A DNA stretch of 64,000 nucleotides from Emticicia aquatica. Lineage in GTDB: Bacteria > Bacteroidota > Bacteroidia > Cytophagales > Spirosomataceae. The notes beneath the pieces are model-generated. The model ran no database searches. It was not told where the DNA came from and worked only from the letters and a program-made list of their open reading frames with translations. Below, one piece after another: positions 20,037-29,058 of the stretch. Each line of letters starts with the position of its first letter. Position 1 is the stretch's first letter. The DNA is taken from the NCBI RefSeq assembly GCF_923079645.1, contig NZ_CAKLPY010000002.1:1054001-1118000 (forward strand). The letters are read 5' to 3'. The translations under genes and the position numbers were made by a program.

Positions 20037-20720
20037 ATGAACAAAAAAATTACGGCAATTGTACCAATGAGACACTCAAGTGAACGTGTACCAGGCAAAA
20101 ACTACCGAGACTTTGCTGGCAAGCCGCTCTATCACCGAGTTGTTGATACCTTACTTGATTGCCCTTCAGTCAGCCAAGTCGTAATTGATACTGATAGCCC
20201 CACTATAAAAGAACAAGTTGACAAACTTTATCCTTCGGTTATTTTACTTGAAAGGCCAGCACACTTGAGAGATGGTGCAACGCCAATGAATGACGTATTA
20301 TTAAATACTTGTAATACGATTGATTCTGATTTCTATTTACAAACACATAGTACGAATCCGCTCCTTTCTGTTAACTCAATAGAAAATGGCATTAAAATGT
20401 TTTTGCAACAATACCCTGTTTATGATTCTCTTTTTGGTGTAACAAGACTACAAGTCAGACTGTGGGACCAACTTGCTCGTGCCGTTAATCATAATCCTGC
20501 TATTTTATTAAGAACACAAGATTTGCCACCTATTTATGCCGAAAATTCTTGTATTTACCTTTTTTCAAAAAGTATCCTTGAGCGAAAACACAATCGTGTA
20601 GGTGATAGACCTTTTATGTTGGAAATTCCTGAAATTGAGGCTCAAGATATCGATGTTGAAATAAATTTTAAAGTGGCTGAGGTTTTATTTAAAGAAGTTT
20701 ATCCTGAAAAAGTACTATGA
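20037..20720 (+). CDS. CMP-sugar (acylneuraminate-type) cytidylyltransferase
   Basis: A 227-residue nucleotidyltransferase of the NeuA/KdsB type. The N-terminal motif IVPMRHSSERVPGKN (R12, K21) binds CTP; further on, QTHSTNPLLS and EAQDIDVEIN match the sugar/metal-binding part of the family. It should link CMP to an acidic (ulosonic-type) sugar. No neuB- or neuC-like gene is in the window, so ordinary sialic acid is not indicated. It overlaps the next gene by 4 nt (ATGA), and three genes are chained in this way. The substrate is not known. Confidence 0.82.
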   Translation: MNKKITAIVPMRHSSERVPGKNYRDFAGKPLYHRVVDTLLDCPSVSQVVIDTDSPTIKEQVDKLYPSVILLERPAHLRDGATPMNDVLLNTCNTIDSDFYLQTHSTNPLLSVNSIENGIKMFLQQYPVYDSLFGVTRLQVRLWDQLARAVNHNPAILLRTQDLPPIYAENSCIYLFSKSILERKHNRVGDRPFMLEIPEIEAQDIDVEINFKVAEVLFKEVYPEKVL

Positions 20721-21649
20721 AGATATTAATTACTTGTCCACCAATGCTTAAACGCATTGATGAATTTAGACATATATTTGAAGCGAAAGGAGTAGAAATT
20801 CATATCCCAAACATGGTTCAAACACTTTCTGAAGAAGAACTAATAACTCTACTTCCTGAATTTGATGGTTGGATAATCGGTGATGACCCTGCAACAGAAC
20901 GAGTTTTTGAGGCTGGGAAAAAAGGTCTATTGAAAGCAGCAGTAAAATGGGGTGTAGGTGTGGATAATGTCGATTTTAAAGCTTGTGAAAAGCTTGGTAT
21001 TCCAATCATTAATACCCCTCAAATGTTTGGTGCTGAAGTTGCCAATATTGCGGTTGGGTATGTAATAGGACTTGCACGTGAACTTTTCTTGATTGACCAA
21101 GAAGTAAAAAAAGGGAACTGGATTAAACCTTCTGGAATGTCTTTGAAAGATAAAAAAGTGGGGGTTATTGGTTTTGGTGATATTGGAAAACATACTGCTA
21201 AATACCTTAAAGGTCTAGAAATGGATGTGATTGTGTATGACCCATTTGCAAAAAAGACCGAAGAGGAAGAAAAATTATTTAGTTTTTTAGATTTTCCTGA
21301 AAACATTGAAGAACTTGATTTTTTGGTTGCCACCTGTGCATTAACGCCATCTACCAAAAATATGGTTAATATGTCAATTTTTGAACGTATGAAAATAGGT
21401 GTCAGAATTGTCAATGTATCAAGAGGTGGTATAATCAATGAAAAAGATTTGGTTGATGCCATGAATAAAGGAATTGTATATTCGGCAGCATTAGATGTTT
21501 TTGAAACGGAGCCATTACCTCAAGGAAACGCATTAAGACAATTTGAACGATGCGTTTTTGGTACTCATAATGGTTCCAATACAATTGAAGGGGTTCGAAG
21601 AGCGAGCCACCAAGCAATTGAACATCTGTTTAACTTTCTAAAGTTATGA
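20717..21649 (+). CDS. D-isomer-specific 2-hydroxyacid dehydrogenase
   Basis: A 310-residue NAD-dependent dehydrogenase related to phosphoglycerate dehydrogenase. The dinucleotide motif is G152-F-G154-D-I-G157; the catalytic triad is R236 (VSRGG), E265 (FETEP) and H284 (GTHNGSN). It has no ACT domain, so it is not a typical SerA. Overlapping starts and stops with both neighbours (4 nt each) point to a role in making or altering the acid that is CMP-activated by the upstream gene product, for example forming a 2-keto acid. This is inferred from context only. Confidence 0.82.
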   Translation: MKILITCPPMLKRIDEFRHIFEAKGVEIHIPNMVQTLSEEELITLLPEFDGWIIGDDPATERVFEAGKKGLLKAAVKWGVGVDNVDFKACEKLGIPIINTPQMFGAEVANIAVGYVIGLARELFLIDQEVKKGNWIKPSGMSLKDKKVGVIGFGDIGKHTAKYLKGLEMDVIVYDPFAKKTEEEEKLFSFLDFPENIEELDFLVATCALTPSTKNMVNMSIFERMKIGVRIVNVSRGGIINEKDLVDAMNKGIVYSAALDVFETEPLPQGNALRQFERCVFGTHNGSNTIEGVRRASHQAIEHLFNFLKL

Positions 21650-22380
21650 GTGCCAAAGTAGCCGTTATTACTGGCGTATTAGGCGGTATTGGCAATGAAT
21701 TAGCAAAAAAGTTTAGAGAAGAAGGTTATTTTGTTTATGGCCTAGATGTCAGAAATAGTGCTACCCACGAAGCAAACGAGTTAATAGTATTTGACCTTAA
21801 CCAATTTTCTAAAGGCGAACATTACTTTCAAGAATGGTCAAAACTCTTTACTGAAAAATTACACCGTGTTGATGTTTTAATCAACAACGCAGCAGTTCAA
21901 TTGCTTGGTGGAATTCAGAATATCAAACTTGGTGATTGGGAAGAAACATTAAGAGTAAATGTTACGGGGCCATTACTATTATCACAATTATTGCTGAATC
22001 AATTAGAAAAATCGCAGGGTTGCATCATCAATATCGGAAGTATTCATCATCAGTTGACGAAGCCCAATTTTATCAGTTATGCAACTTCTAAAAGTGCATT
22101 AATTGGCTTGACAAAGGCTTTAGCTGTTGATTTGCAAGGGAGAATAAGAGTTAATGCCATAAGTCCAGCTGCTATTGAGACTGCAATGCTGAGAGCAGGT
22201 TTTGACAATGATGAAAACGCACTAGATGAACTAAGAAAAATTCATCCTGTTCAACGGATTGGATATCCGAGCGATGTAGCTAAAATGGCACTATTTCTAG
22301 CCTCCGATAAGTCAGGATTCATCCATGGAGCAAACTTGACCTTAGATGGAGGTATTAGCTCGGTTTTAAAGGATTTGTAA
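21646..22380 (+). CDS. Short-chain dehydrogenase/reductase
   Basis: A 244-residue classical SDR. The cofactor motif is T9-G10-V-L-G-G-I-G16; NNAA is at about 80-83; and the catalytic S132, Y145 and K149 (YATSK) are intact. The C-terminal GANLTLDGG stretch is typical. It overlaps the hydroxyacid dehydrogenase gene by 4 nt and closes the three-gene cassette, so it probably oxidises or reduces a hydroxyl of the same sugar acid. The true substrate cannot be read from the sequence. Confidence 0.83.
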   Translation: MSAKVAVITGVLGGIGNELAKKFREEGYFVYGLDVRNSATHEANELIVFDLNQFSKGEHYFQEWSKLFTEKLHRVDVLINNAAVQLLGGIQNIKLGDWEETLRVNVTGPLLLSQLLLNQLEKSQGCIINIGSIHHQLTKPNFISYATSKSALIGLTKALAVDLQGRIRVNAISPAAIETAMLRAGFDNDENALDELRKIHPVQRIGYPSDVAKMALFLASDKSGFIHGANLTLDGGISSVLKDL

Positions 22381-22545
22381 ATGTATGCGATTATATTTTC
22401 AAACTATGAAAACTTTTAATCAATAACAATACTAAATTTTCTAACTCAAAACAATAAAACTACATAATTAACCAAGCTTCAAAACTTAAACTGATAAATT
22501 TTGCCTAAAAAAATTATTTTAAAAACAATATTTTTAATTAAAAAA

Positions 22546-23265
22546 ATGAAAAATAGAATAGGGTACTTAATTAAGCGTTTTTTTTCAAAATTCAAATTAA
22601 TTTTTTGGAAGGGGGAATATTACACAACTGATATGGCATTGAAAAGGTTTGGCAAACGTGGAACCCAGATAAATACTATTATCGATATTGGTGCCTCAAA
22701 TGGTATGTGGTCTAAAATGTGCATGTTATTTTACCCTAACGCCAAATATTTTTTAGTTGAAGCTCAAGATATCCATGAACAACATCTTAAAAATTTTAAG
22801 AGCAAAAATAATAACATAGAATATGTAATTTCTGCAGCTGGTGATAAACAAGGAAATATCTATTTTAATAATGATAGAGAGTTTGGTGGGCAAGCCTCTG
22901 AAAACCCATACGAAAAAGGGACAAGTGTGCCAATGAACACTATTGATTATTGGGTTCGTGAGTACAATTTAAAACCACCATTTTTGATAAAACTAGATAC
23001 TCATGGATTTGAAGTACCGATTCTTGAAGGAGCTACAGAAACTATGACACAAACTAACCTTTTAATTATTGAAACATATAACTTTAATATTTCTGATAAA
23101 GCGTTAACTTTTTATGAAATGTGTAGTTATATGCAGAAAAAAGGGTTTAGAGTTATTGAAATTGTAGATCTTTTACTCCGACCAAAGGACAAAGCATTAT
23201 GGCAAATGGATACATTCTTTATTCCTGATACTGATAAAATATTTAAAAATAACAGTTATGAATGA
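22546..23265 (+). CDS. FkbM family methyltransferase
   Basis: A 239-residue SAM-dependent methyltransferase of the FkbM type. The SAM motif is IIDIGASNGMWS (about 45-56), followed by an acidic end of strand 2 (LVEAQ). A conserved IKLDTHGFEVPILEGA stretch is the family hallmark. FkbM enzymes usually O-methylate sugars in polysaccharides or natural products. The ATG at 22546 is preferred over a TTG at 22501 that would add 15 basic residues. It is separated by 165 nt from the cassette upstream and followed by a 544-nt gap. Confidence 0.85.
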   Translation: MKNRIGYLIKRFFSKFKLIFWKGEYYTTDMALKRFGKRGTQINTIIDIGASNGMWSKMCMLFYPNAKYFLVEAQDIHEQHLKNFKSKNNNIEYVISAAGDKQGNIYFNNDREFGGQASENPYEKGTSVPMNTIDYWVREYNLKPPFLIKLDTHGFEVPILEGATETMTQTNLLIIETYNFNISDKALTFYEMCSYMQKKGFRVIEIVDLLLRPKDKALWQMDTFFIPDTDKIFKNNSYE

Positions 23266-23809
23266 AAAGTGTAATTAATATTTAAGAATATTAAGCTATC
23301 CCATATATTCATACTAATATGGTTTGTGAGTAATTAGATTTTTATATCTTTAAATATGGTAAAGTCTATACAGCAAACATATTTAACGAATGATATTCGA
23401 CAAAAAATTTAAATAATGGTAGAATAGAAAGAAAAACTTTACAATAAATAAGGCTAATCCTCATTTTTAAATAATTATTTATTAACATTTCTAAAATAAT
23501 TTTGATAACTATCTTAGAAAGATATTATGATTTAGGTAAAGATTAAAACTGTTATGTGATTATGTTTTACTTTTGATAAAAAATATCAAAGGCATTGAAA
23601 AGCAGAGGAAAATATGCCTCGAACATTTATTCTCGAATGGTATTTATATTTACTCAACTCACAGTTAAAATTTTGAATTAGCAAACTCTCAACCTAATAA
23701 TATACTTTTCTAAAAATAAGTAACTTGATATTAGTTGATTTTATCTGTGTATTAAAATTGTTGGGTTTTATATTAATCATACTTGAATATTTTATCTCAT
23801 GTAATTCAT
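23266..23809. other. AT-rich intergenic region with a hairpin and promoter-like box
   Basis: About 540 nt without an ORF I can support. TACTTTTG (23568-23575) matches the -7 box, although no -33 element is clear. Overlapping it is a 9-bp hairpin (23570-23578 with 23584-23592, loop of five A). A second transcript for the 23.8-31.7 kb genes could start here. No remnant of a gene or mobile element is recognisable by eye. Confidence 0.5.
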
Positions 23810-25087
23810 ATGTCTATATCATCCCTTAAAGTACCATTATTTACAATAGGTTTTTTTTCAATATTACTTTCTTTGCAATACAATACAGATATACAAATAT
23901 TTCGAGTATTTCCAATAGTATATTTTATTTTATTAACATTGTTTAATTTTGGTAAGTTACCGACAACTAAAGAATATTTTTTCTTTTATATTCTTATTAT
24001 TATTTTAGTATTTGGAAAATTAAGGTCGAATAATGATGAATATAATCTAAGTTTTAAACTACATGATTCCCTTTTATTTATTCTTTTTATCTTCAATCTT
24101 TTACAAACATTAAAATTCATAATAAATAACGAAAAAAAGGAATTTACATCAAAATTAATTCTTGGCATTTTATCTCCATTTTTCTTTTTGACTTTATTAA
24201 GCATCATTCTAAAATTACTAAATCTTTCTCCTAAAGGATTCATTGAGCAAAGTGTTGGTCGGGTTGTCTTACTTTCATACTTTGGCTTTGATATGGATAG
24301 GACATCTTTTCCTCTTACTGGTGGAATTAATAGTTTTGCTTCTCTACTTGGAGCTTTGTTTACAGTAAGTTTTCTTGCTTTTTTGTTAGTTCATAGCAAA
24401 AAAGGACTATTCTTAATTTACAGCATATTCTTTTTTTTTATGATACTAATCCATGATTCAAGAGGGGCAATTCTGTTTTCTACAATTAGTATCTTCGTTT
24501 CAATATTTTTAAAGATTATAAATAAAATAAAATTTTCAATATTAATTCCTTTTTTTTCAATATTACTTCCATTTATATTTGTATACATACTTAACTCTGA
24601 ATTTATATCTAATAAAGCCGATTTTCTTCAAAGAAATGCCCAAGAAATTAATACTGGAAATGGCAGATTGTTGGTTTGGGGATATGCAGTTACCTCAATT
24701 ATAGAATTTGATTGGAATCAACTCTTATTTGGTTTTGGAGAATTTGGACATTATGGATCTGGAGCCTCATCAAGTTGGGCTCCTTTATTTTCTTCATATG
24801 AACGACCAGAACTAACGCACCCACATAATACAATTTTGATGACAGTATTTGATTATGGTATTATTGGATTGATCACATTGCTAATATTAGTTTATCGAAT
24901 CATTAGGATAAATATGAAAGCTTATCGTGTTTACCAAACAATAAATCTAATATCTATCGGATTTTTTATATATTTTTTTTTAATAGGAACCACAGAATCT
25001 TTCTTCGGTTTCTATTACTTAAATTGTATTTACCCTTTTGTTTACATTTGTGCATGTACATTAATAATAAATGATAAATTAAGATGA
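23810..25087 (+). CDS. O-antigen polymerase/ligase family membrane protein (Wzy-like)
   Basis: A 425-residue protein with about ten or eleven hydrophobic segments. It carries the Wzy_C-type stretch IHDSRGAILFS, and, before the last helices, LTHPHNTILM, the histidine-containing loop seen in O-antigen ligases and polymerases. It is probably the polymerase that joins repeat units in the periplasm, as the locus also has a flippase and a Wzz protein. The ATG at 23810 is chosen; a TTG at 23783 would add nine residues. Its stop overlaps the next start by 4 nt. Confidence 0.83.
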   Translation: MSISSLKVPLFTIGFFSILLSLQYNTDIQIFRVFPIVYFILLTLFNFGKLPTTKEYFFFYILIIILVFGKLRSNNDEYNLSFKLHDSLLFILFIFNLLQTLKFIINNEKKEFTSKLILGILSPFFFLTLLSIILKLLNLSPKGFIEQSVGRVVLLSYFGFDMDRTSFPLTGGINSFASLLGALFTVSFLAFLLVHSKKGLFLIYSIFFFFMILIHDSRGAILFSTISIFVSIFLKIINKIKFSILIPFFSILLPFIFVYILNSEFISNKADFLQRNAQEINTGNGRLLVWGYAVTSIIEFDWNQLLFGFGEFGHYGSGASSSWAPLFSSYERPELTHPHNTILMTVFDYGIIGLITLLILVYRIIRINMKAYRVYQTINLISIGFFIYFFLIGTTESFFGFYYLNCIYPFVYICACTLIINDKLR

Positions 25088-25848
25088 AGAATAAGCTTAT
25101 ACACTACTTAGTCTATTCTATAAACTATTGTCTTGATATATTTTATAATTGTATAAATATAAATAAAAAAAAAATTTTTATTTATACTGATTCTAGAGGT
25201 TATGATGTTTTAAGTTGTTTTGGTAAGCTACCAATATACTCTTATGTATCAATGATTAGAAAAAAATATTTTGTCAGATATAAAATATGTGAACATAAAT
25301 ACACCACAATAGTAGATTTTATAGATTATATTTCTAAAAAAGACATAACCAAATATGATATTATAATTTTACATTGTGGCGTTGTAGATTTTTCGCCACG
25401 ACCCATTAGCAATTTAAAAAACTTCATTGAAAGTAAAAAAAAACAATATTATTTTAGGAAAGTCTTTGATTATAATAAAGATTATTATAAAAATACTTTT
25501 GAAATTGAGTATCAAAATGAACCAACAATTAATATATATTCACCAGATTATTTAAAAGAACATGTAATTCCATCTATTAAGTTGCAAAACTTAATTTGGA
25601 TAAATTCAAATAATTTTTTGGATAATTGGGATGGGAACTATTTAAAAGGAAGACCAAAAAATATTCAAACTGTTGTATGTCAATTTGAAAAAGTCATGGA
25701 TAGACATCTTTATAATATAGTTGATTTAAAAAGATGGAGTGAGTCAGAAATTAAATCATTCACTATAGATAATATTCATTTTACAAAATCGGGATTTAAA
25801 AAAATATTTCACCTAATTGAAGAACAAATTGCAAGAATTGAAAAGTAA
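25084..25848 (+). CDS. SGNH/GDSL-like hydrolase or acyltransferase, divergent
   Basis: A 254-residue protein of very AT-rich codon use. A Ser block (YTDSRG, S37), a GxVD block in place of GxND (HCGVVDFSP, G99 and D102), and a C-terminal DxxH block (D229-N-I-H232) appear in the order of the SGNH hydrolase fold. No other family was evident. In polysaccharide clusters such proteins often add or remove O-acetyl groups. It has no clear signal peptide, although the N-terminus is mildly hydrophobic. It overlaps wzy by 4 nt and the flippase gene by about 11 nt. Confidence 0.62.
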   Translation: MKNKLIHYLVYSINYCLDIFYNCININKKKIFIYTDSRGYDVLSCFGKLPIYSYVSMIRKKYFVRYKICEHKYTTIVDFIDYISKKDITKYDIIILHCGVVDFSPRPISNLKNFIESKKKQYYFRKVFDYNKDYYKNTFEIEYQNEPTINIYSPDYLKEHVIPSIKLQNLIWINSNNFLDNWDGNYLKGRPKNIQTVVCQFEKVMDRHLYNIVDLKRWSESEIKSFTIDNIHFTKSGFKKIFHLIEEQIARIEK

Positions 25849-27286
25849 AATAGTCAATCTATATACAAAAACATTAAATTCACCAACCATAATGACTTGG
25901 GGGAATTTAATTAGTGCTAGTGTAAGGCTCGTTGTATTCACTCCACTAATCTTAGTGAGATACAGTGCAAATGATATTGCTTTTTGGTATATGCTTATGA
26001 CAATAAATTCATTTGCGACTGTATTAGATTTTGGTTTTTATCCAACATTCTCACGACTAGTAAGTTATGCTTTCAATGGTCTAACAAGCATTAGTGATGT
26101 AAGTGTAAATAAACCTAATCATACATCATCAACTAACTGGCATTTAATGAGTAGAATTTATGGAACAACCGGTGCAATATATTCTATATTAGGAGTTTTT
26201 ATTTTCATAATATTAATTATATTTACATATGATCCAATAAATCATGTAATCAGTCAATCAAGAACCGGTACAAAAATGTTGTGGATAGCGTACTTTGTTT
26301 TTGTTTCAGGCGAATTTTTTAATTTTTTTACTAAAAAATATGATGCAATTCTGATTGGGACTAATCATGTTGCTTTAATTAATAGATGGAACATAATAAT
26401 AAATACATTCAATGCACTAATCTCCATTTTAATAGTTTACTTAGGTGGTGACGTTTTAGCATTATCTACTAATCATCTTCTCTTCTCAATAATCCTTTGT
26501 TTAAGAAGTAAATATTTAGAAGCTATTATTTGTGAAAGAAAATTTAGCAAGATGACTTTTTTTGATTTTGATAAAGAAATATTTATATGGGGTTGGACAC
26601 CGATATGGAAGTCTGCAATCCTAATTCTTTGCTCAACAGGCATAACTCAAGCCTCTGGAATAATTTATGCAAAAATTGGAAATACTTCAGAGCTAGCTGC
26701 ATATTTATTAACACTAAAACTAGTATCTACCCTTGCACAATTTTCGCAAGCACCATTTTATTCAAAACTACCAATTTTTTCTGGATTGAGAGTAAAGCAC
26801 CAATTAGAAAGTTTGATTAAACTTTCTGCCAACTCTATAAGGCTTTCACTTCTTGTTTTTGTTTTAGGAGCATTTCTACTTCTATTTTTTGGAGACTATT
26901 GTTTATACATTATTGGTAGTAATGCACAACTTATAAAAACAGAAATAATAATGCTTATGCTTTTTGTTTGGTTCTTAGAAAGGCATCATGCAATGCATGC
27001 TCAAATTTATGTTACAACAAATGATGTTCCATTTTATAAAAGTGCTATAATCACAGCTATTTTTTATATTGTAATTGCCTACTATTTATTACCACATTTA
27101 GGGGTACTAGCATTCCCAATAGCTCATGGTTTATCAAATTTACTTATTAATAATTGGTGGAATGTAAAATTATCTATTTCATCATTAGAAACTTCTTTTA
27201 TCACGTTTTTTAAGAAAAGTGCTCTTTTACCTTTTTCAATACTTATATTTTTAATATTAATAAAAACTTTATTAAAATATGTTTAA
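25838..27286 (+). CDS. Wzx-like polysaccharide flippase (MATE/MOP superfamily)
   Basis: A 483-residue membrane protein with about 12-14 predicted helices. The N-terminal SPTIMTWGN and NSFATVLDFGFYPTFSR stretches are typical of Bacteroidota lipopolysaccharide/polysaccharide flippases. It should move the lipid-linked repeat unit across the inner membrane. The start is uncertain: TTG at 25817, 25829 or 25838, or the ATG at 25892 that would cut into the conserved N-terminus. TTG 25838 is chosen, giving MKSKIVNLYTK and an 11-nt overlap with the previous gene. Confidence 0.83.
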   Translation: MKSKIVNLYTKTLNSPTIMTWGNLISASVRLVVFTPLILVRYSANDIAFWYMLMTINSFATVLDFGFYPTFSRLVSYAFNGLTSISDVSVNKPNHTSSTNWHLMSRIYGTTGAIYSILGVFIFIILIIFTYDPINHVISQSRTGTKMLWIAYFVFVSGEFFNFFTKKYDAILIGTNHVALINRWNIIINTFNALISILIVYLGGDVLALSTNHLLFSIILCLRSKYLEAIICERKFSKMTFFDFDKEIFIWGWTPIWKSAILILCSTGITQASGIIYAKIGNTSELAAYLLTLKLVSTLAQFSQAPFYSKLPIFSGLRVKHQLESLIKLSANSIRLSLLVFVLGAFLLLFFGDYCLYIIGSNAQLIKTEIIMLMLFVWFLERHHAMHAQIYVTTNDVPFYKSAIITAIFYIVIAYYLLPHLGVLAFPIAHGLSNLLINNWWNVKLSISSLETSFITFFKKSALLPFSILIFLILIKTLLKYV

Positions 27287-28154
27287 AAAATTCACAAAAA
27301 AATTGTTGTCAAAAGTATTTTATTTGTTTGTAGAACAATATTCATTTGTTCATTTAAACAAAAATTCAATTCTAAAATTAATGTGGTATAGTCTAAGATT
27401 TAGATTAGTTGATTGGGGAATTCTCTTAACAAAAAACGAAAAAAAAATCGCTTCTCTAAGGAATAAGTACAAAGGCAAAAGATGTTTTATAATTGGCAAT
27501 GGACCTTCTCTTAACACTTTAGATCTTTCAAAATTAAAAAATGAATTTACATTTGGAGTAAATGCAATATACTTAAATTATGAGAATATGGGTTTTTATC
27601 CGAACTTTTACGTAATTGAAGATTATTTAGTTGCAGAAGATCGTGCCGAAGAGATAAATAGTTATAATAAATCAGACCTTAAATTTTTTGGAACTTATTT
27701 AGACTATGTTCTAAAAAAAGATAGTAAGAGTATACATCTTAATGTGCAAATGAAATATACAGAGCCTTTCTCACCTTTTTTTTCTACAAACTGTGTTCGA
27801 AAATTAGGCGTTGGTGGTAGTGTAACATTCTTATGTTTGCAACTTGCTTATTACATGGGTTTTGAAACTGTATATATGATTGGCTTCGATCATAATTATC
27901 ATATTCCTAAAGAAGCTAAATTAGACGAGACAACCGTTATCTTATCAGAAAGCGATGATATAAATCATTTTTCTAAAAGCTACTTTGGTAAAGGTTATAG
28001 ATGGCATGACCCTAAAGTTGATAGAATGGCAATGGGGTTTTTAGAAGCCAAAAATAAATTTGAAAAGGATGGCAGAAAAATAATTAATGCAACTAATGGC
28101 GGAAAACTTGAGGTTTTCCCTCGTGTTACTTACAATAAAATTTTTCAACAATGA
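27279..28154 (+). CDS. DUF115 / GT42-like protein, possible CMP-sugar transferase
   Basis: A 291-residue protein. The motif IIGNGPSL (71-78), the strand FGVNAIYLN (N95), and GGSVTFLCLQLAYYMGF leading into YMIGFDHNY (D204, H208) match the shared plan of DUF115 (MptE-like) proteins and GT42 sialyltransferases such as CstII. Automatic annotation would often call it 6-hydroxymethylpterin pyrophosphokinase, but a pterin role makes no sense here. With a CMP-sugar cytidylyltransferase in the same locus, transfer of a CMP-linked sugar is a plausible role. It overlaps both neighbours. Confidence 0.65.
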   Translation: MFKKFTKKLLSKVFYLFVEQYSFVHLNKNSILKLMWYSLRFRLVDWGILLTKNEKKIASLRNKYKGKRCFIIGNGPSLNTLDLSKLKNEFTFGVNAIYLNYENMGFYPNFYVIEDYLVAEDRAEEINSYNKSDLKFFGTYLDYVLKKDSKSIHLNVQMKYTEPFSPFFSTNCVRKLGVGGSVTFLCLQLAYYMGFETVYMIGFDHNYHIPKEAKLDETTVILSESDDINHFSKSYFGKGYRWHDPKVDRMAMGFLEAKNKFEKDGRKIINATNGGKLEVFPRVTYNKIFQQ

Positions 28155-29053
28155 TTTCAATTGTTATTTGCACATACAATCCAGATTTAAAGATATTTAA
28201 ACGGGTTATCGATGCTATCGGGAATCAAAGTGATAAAAACTTCGAATTTATCATTATTGATAATAATAGTTCATTTTCTATTTCAGATTTAGACTTCGTT
28301 AAAAACTCCCATGCGAAAGTACTTAGAGAAGGTATCCCTGGTCTAACTGCAGCTCGAAAAAGGGCTACTATTGAATCGAGTAATGATTTAATAATATTTA
28401 TTGATGATGACAATGTTATTTCATCTAATTATGTTGAAAATGCTAAGGAAATAATGTCAAACAATAATCAAATTGCAGTTATCAGTGGTTTGATAACGCC
28501 AGAGTATCAAAGTCCACCTCCAAGCTGGGTTATAAATTTTGAAGAAATGTTAGCCATTAGGAAAAAAAATATCTCAGAGTTAAGGTTAACAAATGATTTC
28601 ACTTATAATTATACATTTCCTATAGGAGCCGGAATGGTTATAAGAAAAAATATAATGGAAAGTTATTTTCAAGAAATTTCAAATGGAAAATTGCTGATAG
28701 AGGGTAGAATAGCGAATGAATTGACTTCTGGAGAGGATACTGATATTTGTTTTTTTGCTATTAGTAAAGGTTACTATATTGGTATTAGCAGTTTATTAAA
28801 ATTAACACACATAATCCCATTATTTAGAGTTCAGATAGAATATTTATTAAAATTAGCCCCTGCATTATTACAAAGTAATTATTTAATAAATTCAAAATGG
28901 AAACCCGTTATAGGCAAGAATATCTTTAAAGATTTTGACAAATCAAAATTAGAAGTATTTATTAGGTTAGTTTATTATTCACTGGTTCGTACTAAATCAA
29001 ATCAAATAAAACATAAATATTTTTTAAAATTACTAAGTTTATTAAATAAATAA
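28151..29053 (+). CDS. Glycosyltransferase family 2
   Basis: A 300-residue GT-A transferase. It opens with ISIVICTYNP; IIIDNNS (34-40) and the metal-binding D85-D-D87 (IFIDDDN) are intact, and SGEDTDICF is the acceptor-side ED motif. It has no membrane helices and probably acts on the cytoplasmic face on the lipid-linked repeat unit. Its start overlaps the previous stop by 4 nt. The sugar transferred is unknown. Confidence 0.88.
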   Translation: MISIVICTYNPDLKIFKRVIDAIGNQSDKNFEFIIIDNNSSFSISDLDFVKNSHAKVLREGIPGLTAARKRATIESSNDLIIFIDDDNVISSNYVENAKEIMSNNNQIAVISGLITPEYQSPPPSWVINFEEMLAIRKKNISELRLTNDFTYNYTFPIGAGMVIRKNIMESYFQEISNGKLLIEGRIANELTSGEDTDICFFAISKGYYIGISSLLKLTHIIPLFRVQIEYLLKLAPALLQSNYLINSKWKPVIGKNIFKDFDKSKLEVFIRLVYYSLVRTKSNQIKHKYFLKLLSLLNK

Positions 29054-29058
29054 TTTGC

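Noticed and set aside
20037..22380. Ordinary sialic acid (Neu5Ac) synthesis
   Set aside because: Only the cytidylyltransferase matches; no NeuB synthase or NeuC epimerase is visible in the window.
27279..28154. 6-hydroxymethylpterin pyrophosphokinase (MptE) as function
   Set aside because: The match reflects a shared fold; the gene is embedded in a glycan locus with no pterin genes.
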